Below, one piece after another: positions 50,629 to 59,545 of a DNA stretch of 64,000 nt. The notes under the pieces were generated by a model that did not search any database, was not told the DNA's origin, and saw nothing but the letters and a program-made list of their open reading frames with translations. The DNA lies in assembly GCF_025574465.1 (NCBI RefSeq), contig NZ_JAOBPP010000021.1:1178001-1242000 (forward strand), read 5' to 3'. A program made the position numbers and the translations under genes. The DNA comes from Kordiimonas aestuarii (lineage in GTDB: Bacteria; Pseudomonadota; Alphaproteobacteria; Sphingomonadales; Kordiimonadaceae). Position 1 is the first letter of the stretch, and every line of letters begins with the position of its first letter.

Positions 50629-51930
50629 CTATTGTTGAAGGTCTTGCAGGCGAATGGCAACAGAAAGAGCATGTGCATCAAGCCCTTCTTCCTCGGCCAG
50701 CCTTACCGCAGACGGGCCGATCATGGCCAAGCTCTCTGCCGTGCAGCCGACAAATGTGGTACGTTTCATGAAATCATAGACACTAAGGCCCGATGAAAAC
50801 CGCGCCGTGCGCGCCGTGGGCAGCACGTGGTTTGGCCCGGCAACATAATCGCCAATGGCTTCCGGTGTGTAGCGACCAATGAAAACCGCACCCGCATTAC
50901 GAACCTTGAGCCGCATGGCATCGGCATCATCGGTGGCAAGCTCTAGGTGTTCGGGCGCGAGGCGGTTGATCAGCGGGATGGCATCGGCCAGCGCATCAAC
51001 TGTGATGATGGCCCCATATGTGTTCCAGCTCTCCAGCGCGATGCCGGCGCGGGGCAGGGTGGCGAGGTGATCCTCAACCGCTTGCGCGACCATCTCGCCA
51101 TAGCGTGCGTCATCGGTAATAAGGATGCTTTGCGCCGCCGTGTCATGTTCGGCTTGTGACAGAAGATCAGCCGCGATCCAGCGCGGGTCGTTCCGGTTGT
51201 CGGCCACGACCAGAATTTCACTCGGGCCCGCGATGCTATCGATGCCAACCTTGCCAAACACCTGCCGCTTTGCTTCGGCGACAAAGGCATTGCCGGGGCC
51301 GACGATCTTGTCCACCGGGGCGATTGTCTCAGTGCCAAACGCCAGCGCCGCCACGGCCTGCGCGCCGCCGATGCGGTAAATCTCTGTCACGCCTGCCAGC
51401 TTCGCCGCTGCCAGCACCAGCGGGTTCAGGACATTATCGGGTGTCGGCACCACCATGACCACACGGTCAACGCCTGCCACACTTGCCGGGATAGCGTTCA
51501 TCAGCACGCTTGAGGGGTAGCTGGCCGTACCGCCCGGCACATAAAGCCCGGCGGCTTCGACCGCCTGCCAGTTCTGGCCAAGGCGCACGCCCGCGTCGTC
51601 GGTATAGTCAAGGTTAGCGGGGATTTGTTTTTCGTGGAAGGCGCGAATGCGCGCGGCCGCCACTTCCAGCGCGGCCATGGTTTCCGTGTCGACCTGAGCG
51701 CAGGCCGTGTCAACTTCCGCCGCGCTGATTTTCAGGCCACGGGTGCGGGCGTCGAAACGGTCAAACTTTGCCGTCAGGTCATAAAGCGCGTCGTCACCGC
51801 GCGCCTTTACGTCGTTGATGATGCCGGTGACCACGTCACGTACATCGGTCGTGGTTTCACGTTTGGCGTGCAGCAGCTTTTCAAACTCGGCTGCAAAATC
51901 GGTGGCGGAAGACTTAAGACGCAGAACCAT
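50629..51930 (-). CDS. hisD: Histidinol dehydrogenase
   Basis: A 433-residue protein of normal length. Signatures are GLYVPGGTASYPSSVLMNAI, VDKIVGPGNAFVAEAKRQVF, AGPSEILVVADN, DLLSQAEHDTAAQSILITDD and YVAGPNHVLPTARTARF with zinc-binding residues. It oxidises histidinol to histidine in two NAD-dependent steps, the last of the pathway. The ATG overlaps hisG by 17 bases and the stop is 5 bases from UPF0262, so translation is probably coupled. Other his genes are not nearby. Confidence 0.97.
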   Translation of the reverse strand: MVLRLKSSATDFAAEFEKLLHAKRETTTDVRDVVTGIINDVKARGDDALYDLTAKFDRFDARTRGLKISAAEVDTACAQVDTETMAALEVAAARIRAFHEKQIPANLDYTDDAGVRLGQNWQAVEAAGLYVPGGTASYPSSVLMNAIPASVAGVDRVVMVVPTPDNVLNPLVLAAAKLAGVTEIYRIGGAQAVAALAFGTETIAPVDKIVGPGNAFVAEAKRQVFGKVGIDSIAGPSEILVVADNRNDPRWIAADLLSQAEHDTAAQSILITDDARYGEMVAQAVEDHLATLPRAGIALESWNTYGAIITVDALADAIPLINRLAPEHLELATDDADAMRLKVRNAGAVFIGRYTPEAIGDYVAGPNHVLPTARTARFSSGLSVYDFMKRTTFVGCTAESLAMIGPSAVRLAEEEGLDAHALSVAIRLQDLQQ

Positions 51931-52582
51931 TTTTCACGGCCTCCCTGAAACGTTCGATCCAATAACTGACCTCGCGCGGGCGGGTCTTGAAGGCGGGGCG
52001 ATGCACCACAAGGCGCGAGGTGATGTGGGTCAGCACCTCCACTTCCTTCAGCTTGTTTGCCTTCAAGGTGCCGCCGGTTGATACAAGGTCAACAATGCGG
52101 CGTGACAGGCCAAGCTGTGGCGCCAGTTCCATCGCGCCATTGAGCTTGATGCATTCGGCCTGCACACCGCGTTCGGCATAATAGCGGCGTGTGAGGTTCG
52201 GGTATTTGGTCGCCACACGGATGTGGGACCATTCGCGCGGGTCTTCGTCTGCTTCATCTTCGGGCATTGCCAGCGACAGGCGGCAGTGGCCGATCTCAAG
52301 GTCCAGCGGGGAATAAAGGTCCGAATAGCCAAATTCCTGCAGCACATCATTGCCGACAACCGCGAGATGCGCGGCACCGAAGGCCGCAAACGTCGCGGCA
52401 TCAAAGGCACGTACCCTGATGATCGACAGGTTACGCACATTGGTGTCAAACTGCAGCGCGCGGGATTTGGGGTCATCAAAAGCCGGTTCCGGATGGATGC
52501 CCGCCGCATGCACGAGAGGCATCACTTCTTCAAGGATGCGGCCTTTCGGGAGGGCGAGCACCAGTTTGTCACTGAGTTCCAT
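51914..52582 (-). CDS. hisG: ATP phosphoribosyltransferase, short form
   Basis: A 222-residue protein starting MELSDKLVLALPKGRILEEV. The phosphoribosyl-binding region is GAMELAPQLGLSRRIVDLVS, TGGTLKANKL. It catalyses the first step of histidine synthesis. The length lacks the C-terminal regulatory domain of the long form, so it should need HisZ as a regulatory partner, encoded elsewhere. ATG 52582 is the natural start; the frame is open further but the added residues are not HisG-like. It overlaps hisD by 17 bases. Confidence 0.95.
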   Translation of the reverse strand: MELSDKLVLALPKGRILEEVMPLVHAAGIHPEPAFDDPKSRALQFDTNVRNLSIIRVRAFDAATFAAFGAAHLAVVGNDVLQEFGYSDLYSPLDLEIGHCRLSLAMPEDEADEDPREWSHIRVATKYPNLTRRYYAERGVQAECIKLNGAMELAPQLGLSRRIVDLVSTGGTLKANKLKEVEVLTHITSRLVVHRPAFKTRPREVSYWIERFREAVKNGSAS

Positions 52583-52698
52583 GATCTTTGGTCCGGTTGT
52601 TTGGCTTTGATGTCGGGATTTGTTCCATAGGCTGTTTATATGTCGGTTTTGATTGCCGACAATATTTTGACCCTCACGCAGGCGTATTTGCGTGTGGC

Positions 52699-53133
52699 TT
52701 AGTCGGTATGATGAGGGCGTGCGAGGGCTTCCCAATCATCGCTCAGGTCGCTCATTACCGCGTCAACACATTCAGCCGACAGCTTCAAGGTGGCACCACC
52801 GGCGAAGTTCAGGAGGATATCAAACGCCTCGTCGCGCTCATGGGCTTCCATGCTCAAGAGGTCCAGCACGTCTTCCCTGGCACCCATGTCGATGCCCTGC
52901 GCCTGAACCTTCGTGATGCTGTTCAGGTGCACGCCGGTGCGTACGCGTTCGCCCTTGGGGCGGAAGAACTTGCGTTTCTTCTCCCAGCGGAAGCGGTTGG
53001 CGACAAAGGCAAGCCGATGTGAGGTGGCCATATAGTCGATATCGCCTACACGCACGGTGGCGTCCTGCATCAGGCTTGACATCACCGTCAGGTCTTCCGC
53101 GCTTTGCGCCAGCAGTTTCAGGGTATCGCTCAT
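52699..53133 (-). CDS. DUF2948 family protein
   Basis: A 144-residue protein. The family pattern is LKLLAQSAEDLTVMSSLMQD, then VGDIDYMATSHRLAFVANRF, RWE and the end VMSDLSDDWEALARPHH. Function is unknown; the family is confined to alphaproteobacteria and lies between murA and hisD/hisG. ATG at 53133 gives the usual start; the frame upstream is open to 53211. A pair of hairpins lies between its stop and hisG. Confidence 0.9.
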   Translation of the reverse strand: MSDTLKLLAQSAEDLTVMSSLMQDATVRVGDIDYMATSHRLAFVANRFRWEKKRKFFRPKGERVRTGVHLNSITKVQAQGIDMGAREDVLDLLSMEAHERDEAFDILLNFAGGATLKLSAECVDAVMSDLSDDWEALARPHHTD

Positions 53134-53254
53134 GTTGCTCGGCCTAACGTTCATATTTGTGCGCAATGTACGGGCACACCCCGCGCGCTTCAAGTGCTTA
53201 AACGCCTGCATGGGCGCAGAAAATCTGATTAGGGGCTAAACCCTTGGTTACGTG

Positions 53255-54535
53255 CTAGCCCGGCATGCGCTCAATTCTGGCGCCGACGGCCTTCAGTTTC
53301 TCCTCAAGCCGCTCATAGCCGCGGTCCAGATGGTAAAGCCGGTTCACTGTGGTTTCGCCTGCCGCCACAAGCCCTGCCAGAGCAAGCCCCATGCTGGCGC
53401 GCAGGTCTGTGGCCATCACGGGCGCGCCCTTGAGCTTTTGCGTGCCGCGCACCGTGGCGGTGGAGCCCTTGACGGTGATATTGGCGCCCAGGCGGGTAAG
53501 CTCGGAGACGTGCATGAAGCGGTTCTCGAAGATGGCTTCGGTGATGACACTGGCGCCGTCGGCCACACATGCGAGCGCCATGAACTGCGCCTGCATGTCG
53601 GTGGCGAAACCGGGGAAGGGCTGGGTAACGACGTTAAAGCCCTGCACGTGGCCGTTAGCTTTCACTCGCACGCTGCCGTCTTCTACACTGACAATGCCGC
53701 CTGCTTCCGTGAGTGTGTCAAGGGTGGCCTGCATGTCGTCGGCCTTCGCCCCTTCAAGCAGCAGGTCGCCTCGGGTCATCAGCGCGGCCACCGCGTAGGA
53801 GCCAGCCTCGATGCGGTCTGGCATCACCGCGTGGGTGCAGCCGTGCAGTTTCTCGACACCTTCCACCGTGATGGTCTCATGCCCGGCGCCTGTGATGCGC
53901 GCGCCCATGGCGTTGAGGCATTTGGCAAGGTCGACAATTTCGGGTTCGCGTGCGGCGTTCTCAATGGTGGTGGTACCCTTGGCCAGCGCTGCTGCCATGA
54001 GGATGTTTTCTGTCGCACCAACAGACACAAACGGGAAGCGCACACGTCCGCCCTTGAGGCCACCGGCGGCGGTGGCGCGCACATACCCCTGTTCCATCTC
54101 GATCTTCGCGCCCAGCGCCTCAAGCGCTTTCAGGTGCAGGTCAATCGGACGGTTACCGATGGCGCAGCCGCCGGGCAGGCTTACCGTCGCCTCGCCCATG
54201 CGCGCCACAAGGGGCCCCAGCACAAGGATGGACGCGCGCATTTTCCGCACAATGTCATAGGGTGCCACGGTATCGTTGATGGTGTGAGCATCGAACGTCA
54301 GGCTGCGGCCCGTCAGCATGCCGCCGCGGCCGCCCTCAATGGTGACTGTGACGCCAAGGTGGTTAAGGAGGTCCGTGAGCGTGGTGATGTCCGCCAGCCG
54401 TGGCAGGTTCTCAAGCGTGACCTTGTCTTCCGTCAGCAGGCAGGTACACATCAGCGGTAGCGCAGCATTTTTCGCGCCCGAGATGGGGATGGTGCCGTGA
54501 AGCGGTGTGCCGCCGCTGATGACGAGTTTTTCCAT
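53255..54535 (-). CDS. murA: UDP-N-acetylglucosamine 1-carboxyvinyltransferase
   Basis: A 426-residue protein of normal length. It opens LVISGGTPLHGTIPISGAKN, AALPLM and carries the catalytic loop LPGGCAIGNRPIDLHLKALE with the reactive cysteine C124, the fosfomycin target. Further EPSP-synthase-fold signatures include RTVTLENLP-like VTLENLPRLADI and DRIEAGSYAVAALMT. It makes the first committed peptidoglycan precursor from UDP-GlcNAc and PEP. It heads the conserved block, and dcd lies 113 bases upstream on the same strand. Confidence 0.97.
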   Translation of the reverse strand: MEKLVISGGTPLHGTIPISGAKNAALPLMCTCLLTEDKVTLENLPRLADITTLTDLLNHLGVTVTIEGGRGGMLTGRSLTFDAHTINDTVAPYDIVRKMRASILVLGPLVARMGEATVSLPGGCAIGNRPIDLHLKALEALGAKIEMEQGYVRATAAGGLKGGRVRFPFVSVGATENILMAAALAKGTTTIENAAREPEIVDLAKCLNAMGARITGAGHETITVEGVEKLHGCTHAVMPDRIEAGSYAVAALMTRGDLLLEGAKADDMQATLDTLTEAGGIVSVEDGSVRVKANGHVQGFNVVTQPFPGFATDMQAQFMALACVADGASVITEAIFENRFMHVSELTRLGANITVKGSTATVRGTQKLKGAPVMATDLRASMGLALAGLVAAGETTVNRLYHLDRGYERLEEKLKAVGARIERMPG

Positions 54536-54648
54536 GGGGGTCGGACCTTCAGAATAGTCATAAACAATGCCCGCACCGTGGCGGAAAAAAAAGGCAGCAA
54601 GGCGGCAGACGCGGGTACCTTTTCAGGTTTTAGACCCGGAGCCTCGGC

Positions 54649-55203
54649 TTAAAGCTTGGGAAGCGTTACGCCCCGCTGGCCCTGGTATTTACCCTGCCGG
54701 TCAGAATAGGCGGTCTCACACGGCTCATTGCCTTGCAGGAACAGGAACTGGCACGCGCCCTCGTTGGCGTAAATCTTGGCCGGCAGCGGCGTGGTGTTCG
54801 AAAACTCAAGCGTCACATGGCCTTCCCAGCCGGGCTCAAGCGGCGTCACATTCACGATGATGCCGCAACGCGCATAAGTGGACTTGCCGAGGCAGATGAC
54901 CAGCACATCCTTGGGGATGCGAAAATATTCCACCGTGCGCGCGAGCGCAAAGCTGTTCGGCGGGATGATGCACACGTCCGTGTCGCGGTCGACAAAGCTT
55001 TTTGGCGAAAAGTCCTTGGGGTCGACAATGACCGAATCGACATTGGTGAAAACCTTGAACTCGGGTGCCACACGCGCGTCATAACCATAGGAGGACAGCC
55101 CGTAGGAGATATTGTCCTTCCTCACCTGGCCATCCACAAACGGTTCGATCATGCCGTGTTCCTGCGACATTGTGCGAATCCATTTATCAGACATGATGGA
55201 CAT
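54649..55203 (-). CDS. dcd: dCTP deaminase
   Basis: A 184-residue protein. Signatures are DNISYGLSSYGYDARVAPEF, VCLGKSTYARCGI-like ICLGKSTYARCGIIVN and the catalytic TPLEPGWEGHVTLEFSNTTP with the active-site Glu. It deaminates dCTP to dUTP for thymidylate synthesis; a bifunctional dUTPase is not indicated. Two starts are possible, ATG 55203 (MSIMSDKW) or ATG 55194 (MSDKW). Confidence 0.95.
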   Translation of the reverse strand: MSIMSDKWIRTMSQEHGMIEPFVDGQVRKDNISYGLSSYGYDARVAPEFKVFTNVDSVIVDPKDFSPKSFVDRDTDVCIIPPNSFALARTVEYFRIPKDVLVICLGKSTYARCGIIVNVTPLEPGWEGHVTLEFSNTTPLPAKIYANEGACQFLFLQGNEPCETAYSDRQGKYQGQRGVTLPKL

Positions 55204-55367
55204 GGTCGGCGCTCCCCCTTTTATCTCAGCTTACTCACTGCGTTGACAGGCGCCAGCTGGCGCATTTCCCGCATTAGTAAGGCAATCCTTGAGGGCGAAC
55301 AAGCACCAATCTACAAGATATTGGGGGTGGAGGAGTTTTATTGGCGTGGCGGCACAGCGCGCGCTAT

Positions 55368-55529
55368 TCAGCTGTTGCCGGACGGTGTGCTTTTACGGTC
55401 CCGCGCCTGTTCCTTGCGCTTTCGCAGGTTGGCGCGCAGGGCTTCGGCCAGCCGTGCCTGCTTCTCGGCGTCATGCAGCTTGCCTGGATCCTGTTTGATA
55501 TCGGTCGTTTTGTCAGCGTCTTTGCCCAT
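55368..55529 (-). CDS. Small basic protein, conserved-looking
   Basis: A 53-residue protein (MGKDADKTTDIKQDPGKLHD, then AEKQARLAEALRANLRKRKE and a QARDRK tail). The middle is a strongly charged helix, ARLAEALRANLRKRK, similar to short alphaproteobacterial proteins I have seen near peptidoglycan and housekeeping genes; no function is known. It is below most length cut-offs. ATG 55529 and TGA at 55368 bound an intact frame, and codon use matches its neighbours. Confidence 0.7.
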   Translation of the reverse strand: MGKDADKTTDIKQDPGKLHDAEKQARLAEALRANLRKRKEQARDRKSTPSGNS

Positions 55530-55702
55530 GGTGTGAATAGATGCCGCAAAAGGCGAGGCCTTTTCAAGCGATAAATGTTAGGCTGTGCGCGGCACATTCG
55601 AGCCGAGCGGCAAAATTATTGCTGTTTTGGCTTGCATCAAATGCCCGCCTGTGGCAATAGCCCCGGCGTGCGGCGCACCATCGCCCGCGCCCATATGGTG
55701 AC

Positions 55703-55777
55703 GCTGCTGTAGCTCAGGGGTAGAGCACTCCCTTGGTAAGGGAGAGGCCGGGAGTTCAAATCTCCCCAGCAGCACCA
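55703..55777 (+). tRNA. tRNA-Thr (GGT)
   Basis: A 75-nucleotide tRNA with encoded CCA. Acceptor GCTGCTG pairs with CAGCAGC, D-arm GCTCAGGGGTAGAGC, anticodon stem CTCCC/GGGAG with loop TTGGTAA, anticodon GGT, and T-arm GGGAGTTCAAATCTCCC. A T-rich run follows, but I see no clear hairpin terminator. Confidence 0.97.
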
Positions 55778-56015
55778 TTTTTCCCTCATTTCCAATATTT
55801 GTATGTCGCCTGCACCTCTTGCGAGCTTGTAGTTTTCTGCGTTCCGTGAAACACTCACATACGCGATAGCATTTTTAAAGCACGGGCATCGCAGCGCCCA
55901 CACTTGGGCGGCACACGGGGGTGTATTTTTATATTTGTTGTTCTCTGGCTTCGTTTTCGGGGCCGGCTCCGTCCTTGTTCCGGCACTACTTCCCGTGCGA
56001 TTGGGGAGCGAGATC

Positions 56016-59000
56016 ATGACCACCTTTACCGTTGATACCATATCTGGCAGTGCAACCGACGCCTACGGCGGCGGTAACCTTGCCTCCGAAAGCGCGGACG
56101 GCCTCGGCCTGTCGCTCCTTGAGGCCATCGGCCTCGCGCAGGACGGCGACACCATCGTCTTCGACGCGTTGCTGAGCGGCGATACAATCACCGATGCGGT
56201 CACCTATGAAATCGACAACTCCATAACCATCAACGGTGATATCGACGGTGACGGTACGCCCGATATAACCATTGATGCCAATGGCTATAACACCTTTTTG
56301 TTCGAGGTTTATTCGTCGGGCACCGATGTCACGCTGAATGGCCTGACCATTACAGGTGTAGATGGGGGTATCGCGGTCTATGCTGGCACCGGGACCGACC
56401 TGACGATCAGCGATAGCGTCATCACCGGCAACACTGCCATCACACCCGGTATTGTTTCAAACGGGGCCGATGTCACCCTTGATGGTGTACGCGTTGAGGG
56501 CAATATGGCGATAGGGGCGGTTGTCGATATTCGCAATGGCACGGTCTCGATCACGAACAGCAGCATCAGCGGCAATACGGGTGACGGTATGCTGCTGGAC
56601 GCCAATACTGTGACGGCCTTTGACGGCGTGACAATTGCAGACAACACTGACAATGGCCTGCGGGTCGAAGACATGACCCTGACCATCAGCAACAGCGTGT
56701 TCAGTGGCAATGGCACCGTCGAGTTGAGCATCCGGTCCGACGCATTTGTAACGCTCGAGAACAGCATCCTTGCTGGCAGCAACACGGCGGTCTCCTTTAT
56801 CGGCAGCGGCCAGGTCCTGACCTTCAGCGGCACCAACGTGCTGGATGACCTGTCGCAGCTTTATGCAGGTGACAATCCGACGATCGAAAGCGACCTCAGC
56901 GAGATTTTTGACAGCCTCTCGGGCGACGGCGGCGCGCTGACCCTTTATACCCTGCCGTCGGGCGCGCAGGTTTACGTGGCACTTTCAAACCCGGACGGTG
57001 TGGCATCGGGCCTCGGGCCTGCCTTCGCACCTACAATCGGCGGTGACATAGCGGACAGCATCAGCGAAAACGACACCTCTGTTTCCGGCAGCCTGACGAT
57101 CAGCGACCTGAACGGCGCGGCGCATGAGCAGTTCAATAACGATACGATCACCGGCAGTTATGGCGAGATGGACATCGCGGCGAACGGTGACTGGACCTAT
57201 ACGGTCGATACCGTGAATGCGACGGTGGACGGCATGAATGTGGGCGACGACCTGACGGACATTATCACCGTCAGCTCCGCCGACGGCACCACGCAGGACA
57301 TCACTATCACCATTGACGGCGCGAACGATGATGCCACCTTCACCGGAACGATCGCGGGCAACGTGGACGAGGGCGACGTGGGCGACGCGCCAGTTACCGC
57401 GACCGGTTCCGTGACGGTGGTCGATGTGGACGATGACCCCGCCCCAACATTGCCGGATGTTGCCAGCACAGCGGGTGATAACGCCTACGGCAGTTTTGCG
57501 CTGAGCGCGGGCACCTGGACCTATACGCTGGACCAAAGCGCGGTGCAGGACCTCGACGCAGACGACACGGTCGCGGACACCATTACCTATACCGCGTCGG
57601 ACGGCACAGCCACCCAGCAAATTACAGTAACGATCAACGGCGCGGAAGACGCGTCTGAAGTGAGTGGCACCTTCAGCGGCGACGTGAACGAAGGCGATTT
57701 GGGCGATAGCGCAGTGACCGCAAGCGGCAGCCTGACCATCAACGATGTCGACGCCGATGATAGCCCCAGCTTCAGCGATCAGGGCGCGACCACAGGCGAC
57801 AACAGTTATGGCACTTTTGCGCTCACCTCCGGCACCTGGACCTACACTTTGGATGAAAGCGCGGTACAGGACCTTGATGCCGGTGACATGGTGACAGACA
57901 CCATCACCTACACCGCGTCCGACACAACCACGCAGCAGATTACTGTCACCATCACCGGCGCCGATGATGCATCTGTCATCTCGGGCACATCCGCGGGCGC
58001 GGTGACAGAGGGAGACGTGGGCGATGCGGCAGTCACAACAGCGGGTAGCATTACCATTAATGATGCCGACGCTGACGACGCGCCAATCCTCTCGGACGTT
58101 GCGTCCACGGTCGGTGATAACGCCTACGGCAGCTTTGTACTCACCTCCGGCACCTGGACGTACACCCTTGACGAGGGTGCAGTGCAGGATCTCGACGCGG
58201 GTGACACCGTCACAGACACCATCACCTTTACGGCAAGCGACAGCAATACCCAGCAAATTACGGTGACCATCACGGGTGCCGATGATGCTTCTGTGGTCAG
58301 CGGTACCTTCTCGGGCACCATCGTGGAAGGCAGCGGCACCAGAACGTCCGGTACGCTCAGCATTTCGGACGTGGACGCGGACGATAGTCCAGGTTTTGCC
58401 GACGTGGCTGCAGTTGCTGGCGACAACGCTTATGGCCAGTTTGTGCTGACATCAGGCACGTGGACCTATGTCGCGAACGAGGATGTGCTGGCGGAACTCG
58501 GAGACGGCGCAACCCTGACAGACAGCTACACCTTCACGGCAACAGACAGCACCACGCAGGTTGTTACCGTGACCCTCAGCGGTGGGGAAAGCCCGCCTTC
58601 CGCCCCGCGCCTCGCCAGTGACGGCGTGCGCGAGAATGAGGCAGGCGCTTTTGTCGGCCAGCTTTCTGCGACCGACCCGGACGGCGCCGATGTCAGCTTC
58701 TCGGTCACAGATGCGCGCTTCAGGGTGGAAGGCGACAGCCTCTATTTGAATGAGGATGTCACCCTCAATTTTGAGAGCGGTGATGAGATCGCGGTGCGGG
58801 TCTACGCTGAGGACAGTCATGGCCTGCGCACCAGTGCGTTCCTGCGTTTCGGTGTGATCGATGTGCGGGAAAGCGTGATGCTACCCGGCACAAGTGCTGC
58901 CGACACGCTGACCGGCAGTGATGAGGCTGATGGCATCTGGGCACGTGGCGGCAATGACCATGTGTTCGCTTTGGGTGGCAACGACCGGGTTGGTGGCGGC

Positions 59001-59438
59001 GCGGGTGATGATACGCTTGAGGGCGGCGACGGCAATGACAGCCTGTGCGGCAGTGAGGGGAGCGATAGCTTGCTTGGCGGCGCGGGCGACGACACACTTT
59101 ATGGCGGCGTTGGCGACGACGTGGCCATCGGTGGGGCCGGCGATGACGTGCTGTGGGCCGGTGCCGATGATGACATGCTCACGGGCGGGGTTGGCGCAGA
59201 CCAGTTCATCTTCGGCGCGGTCAGCGGCAATGACATGATCACCGACTTTGATGTGGATGATGATACCCTCAACCTGACGGCGCGCGGCTTTGCCGATGTT
59301 GCTGCTGTAGAGGCCGCAGCGAGCGATGGTGTGCAGGATGGCGAAACCGGCCTTTTGATCAATCTGGGCGGTGGTGAAAGTGTCTTTCTCGGAGGGCTCA
59401 GCGTTGCCGATATGAGCGTCATGAATATTGTGACTTAG
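56016..59438 (+). CDS. Large surface/secreted beta-helix, VCBS and RTX protein
   Basis: A 1140-residue protein. Residues 1-340 form a right-handed parallel beta-helix-like region (short NSSISGNTGDG and NGLTITGVDGG repeats) after an LSLLEAIGLAQDGDTIVFD start. Residues about 343-858 are five VCBS-type repeats, four of them closely alike. A cadherin-like stretch follows (SDGVRENEAGAFVGQLSATD, PDGADVSF). Residues about 955-1075 are RTX calcium-binding nonapeptides (GGAGDDTLYGGVGDDVAIGG). The acidic C-terminus suits type I secretion. There is no signal peptide and no secretion genes nearby. ATG 56016 follows GGGGAGCGAG. It probably acts as an adhesin. Confidence 0.85.
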   Translation: MTTFTVDTISGSATDAYGGGNLASESADGLGLSLLEAIGLAQDGDTIVFDALLSGDTITDAVTYEIDNSITINGDIDGDGTPDITIDANGYNTFLFEVYSSGTDVTLNGLTITGVDGGIAVYAGTGTDLTISDSVITGNTAITPGIVSNGADVTLDGVRVEGNMAIGAVVDIRNGTVSITNSSISGNTGDGMLLDANTVTAFDGVTIADNTDNGLRVEDMTLTISNSVFSGNGTVELSIRSDAFVTLENSILAGSNTAVSFIGSGQVLTFSGTNVLDDLSQLYAGDNPTIESDLSEIFDSLSGDGGALTLYTLPSGAQVYVALSNPDGVASGLGPAFAPTIGGDIADSISENDTSVSGSLTISDLNGAAHEQFNNDTITGSYGEMDIAANGDWTYTVDTVNATVDGMNVGDDLTDIITVSSADGTTQDITITIDGANDDATFTGTIAGNVDEGDVGDAPVTATGSVTVVDVDDDPAPTLPDVASTAGDNAYGSFALSAGTWTYTLDQSAVQDLDADDTVADTITYTASDGTATQQITVTINGAEDASEVSGTFSGDVNEGDLGDSAVTASGSLTINDVDADDSPSFSDQGATTGDNSYGTFALTSGTWTYTLDESAVQDLDAGDMVTDTITYTASDTTTQQITVTITGADDASVISGTSAGAVTEGDVGDAAVTTAGSITINDADADDAPILSDVASTVGDNAYGSFVLTSGTWTYTLDEGAVQDLDAGDTVTDTITFTASDSNTQQITVTITGADDASVVSGTFSGTIVEGSGTRTSGTLSISDVDADDSPGFADVAAVAGDNAYGQFVLTSGTWTYVANEDVLAELGDGATLTDSYTFTATDSTTQVVTVTLSGGESPPSAPRLASDGVRENEAGAFVGQLSATDPDGADVSFSVTDARFRVEGDSLYLNEDVTLNFESGDEIAVRVYAEDSHGLRTSAFLRFGVIDVRESVMLPGTSAADTLTGSDEADGIWARGGNDHVFALGGNDRVGGGAGDDTLEGGDGNDSLCGSEGSDSLLGGAGDDTLYGGVGDDVAIGGAGDDVLWAGADDDMLTGGVGADQFIFGAVSGNDMITDFDVDDDTLNLTARGFADVAAVEAAASDGVQDGETGLLINLGGGESVFLGGLSVADMSVMNIVT
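57042..58589 (+). repeat. Five tandem VCBS-type repeats in the adhesin gene
   Basis: Units start at 57042 (divergent), 57327, 57648, 57966 and 58284. The last four are 321, 318, 318 and about 306 bases. Each shares DAS-x3-G, EGD-x-GD, DNAYGSF, SGTWTYTLD and QQITVTI blocks. High similarity between units 2 and 3 suggests recent duplication, and copy number may vary between strains. Confidence 0.85.
58951..59208 (+). repeat. RTX calcium-binding nonapeptide array
   Basis: About nine GGxGxDxLx units, such as GGAGDDTLEGGDGNDSLCG and GGAGDDVLWAGADDD, bind Ca2+ after secretion and fold into a beta-roll. This supports type I secretion of the adhesin. Confidence 0.85.
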
Positions 59439-59545
59439 CCTTTCACAATCGTCAGGTCGGTCTTCAGTTCATGTACACATTTCTCCGCCGTATTGCCAAG
59501 AAGGGCGGCGCGCAGACCCGTGCGCCCGGCGCCAATCAACAGAGC
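59435..59545 (-). pseudogene. 3' remnant of a universal stress protein (UspE-like)
   Basis: Read on the minus strand, ALLIGAGRTGLRAALLGNTA then EKCVHELKTDLTIVKG and a TAA stop match the C-terminal end of UspA-domain proteins (GRTGL..ALLGNTAE..... L..D). Only about 36 residues remain. The frame is stopped a few codons upstream, where it runs into the 3' end of ogt. A deletion therefore probably fused the ogt and usp ends. The remnant is convergent with the adhesin gene and overlaps its stop by four bases. Confidence 0.6.

Noticed and set aside
52641..52694. Two hairpins (TGTCGG/CCGACA and CACGCA/TGCGTG) upstream of hisG, considered as a histidine attenuator
   Set aside because: No His-rich leader peptide and no T-tract are present, and hisG is probably expressed with DUF2948 and murA.
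53252..54460. A 402-codon open frame on the plus strand
   Set aside because: It is the antisense of murA, rich in His, Gly and Arg, with no domain.
56985..58256. A 423-codon open frame on the minus strand
   Set aside because: It is opposite the VCBS repeats; its apparent repeats mirror those of the adhesin. No start site or family supports it.
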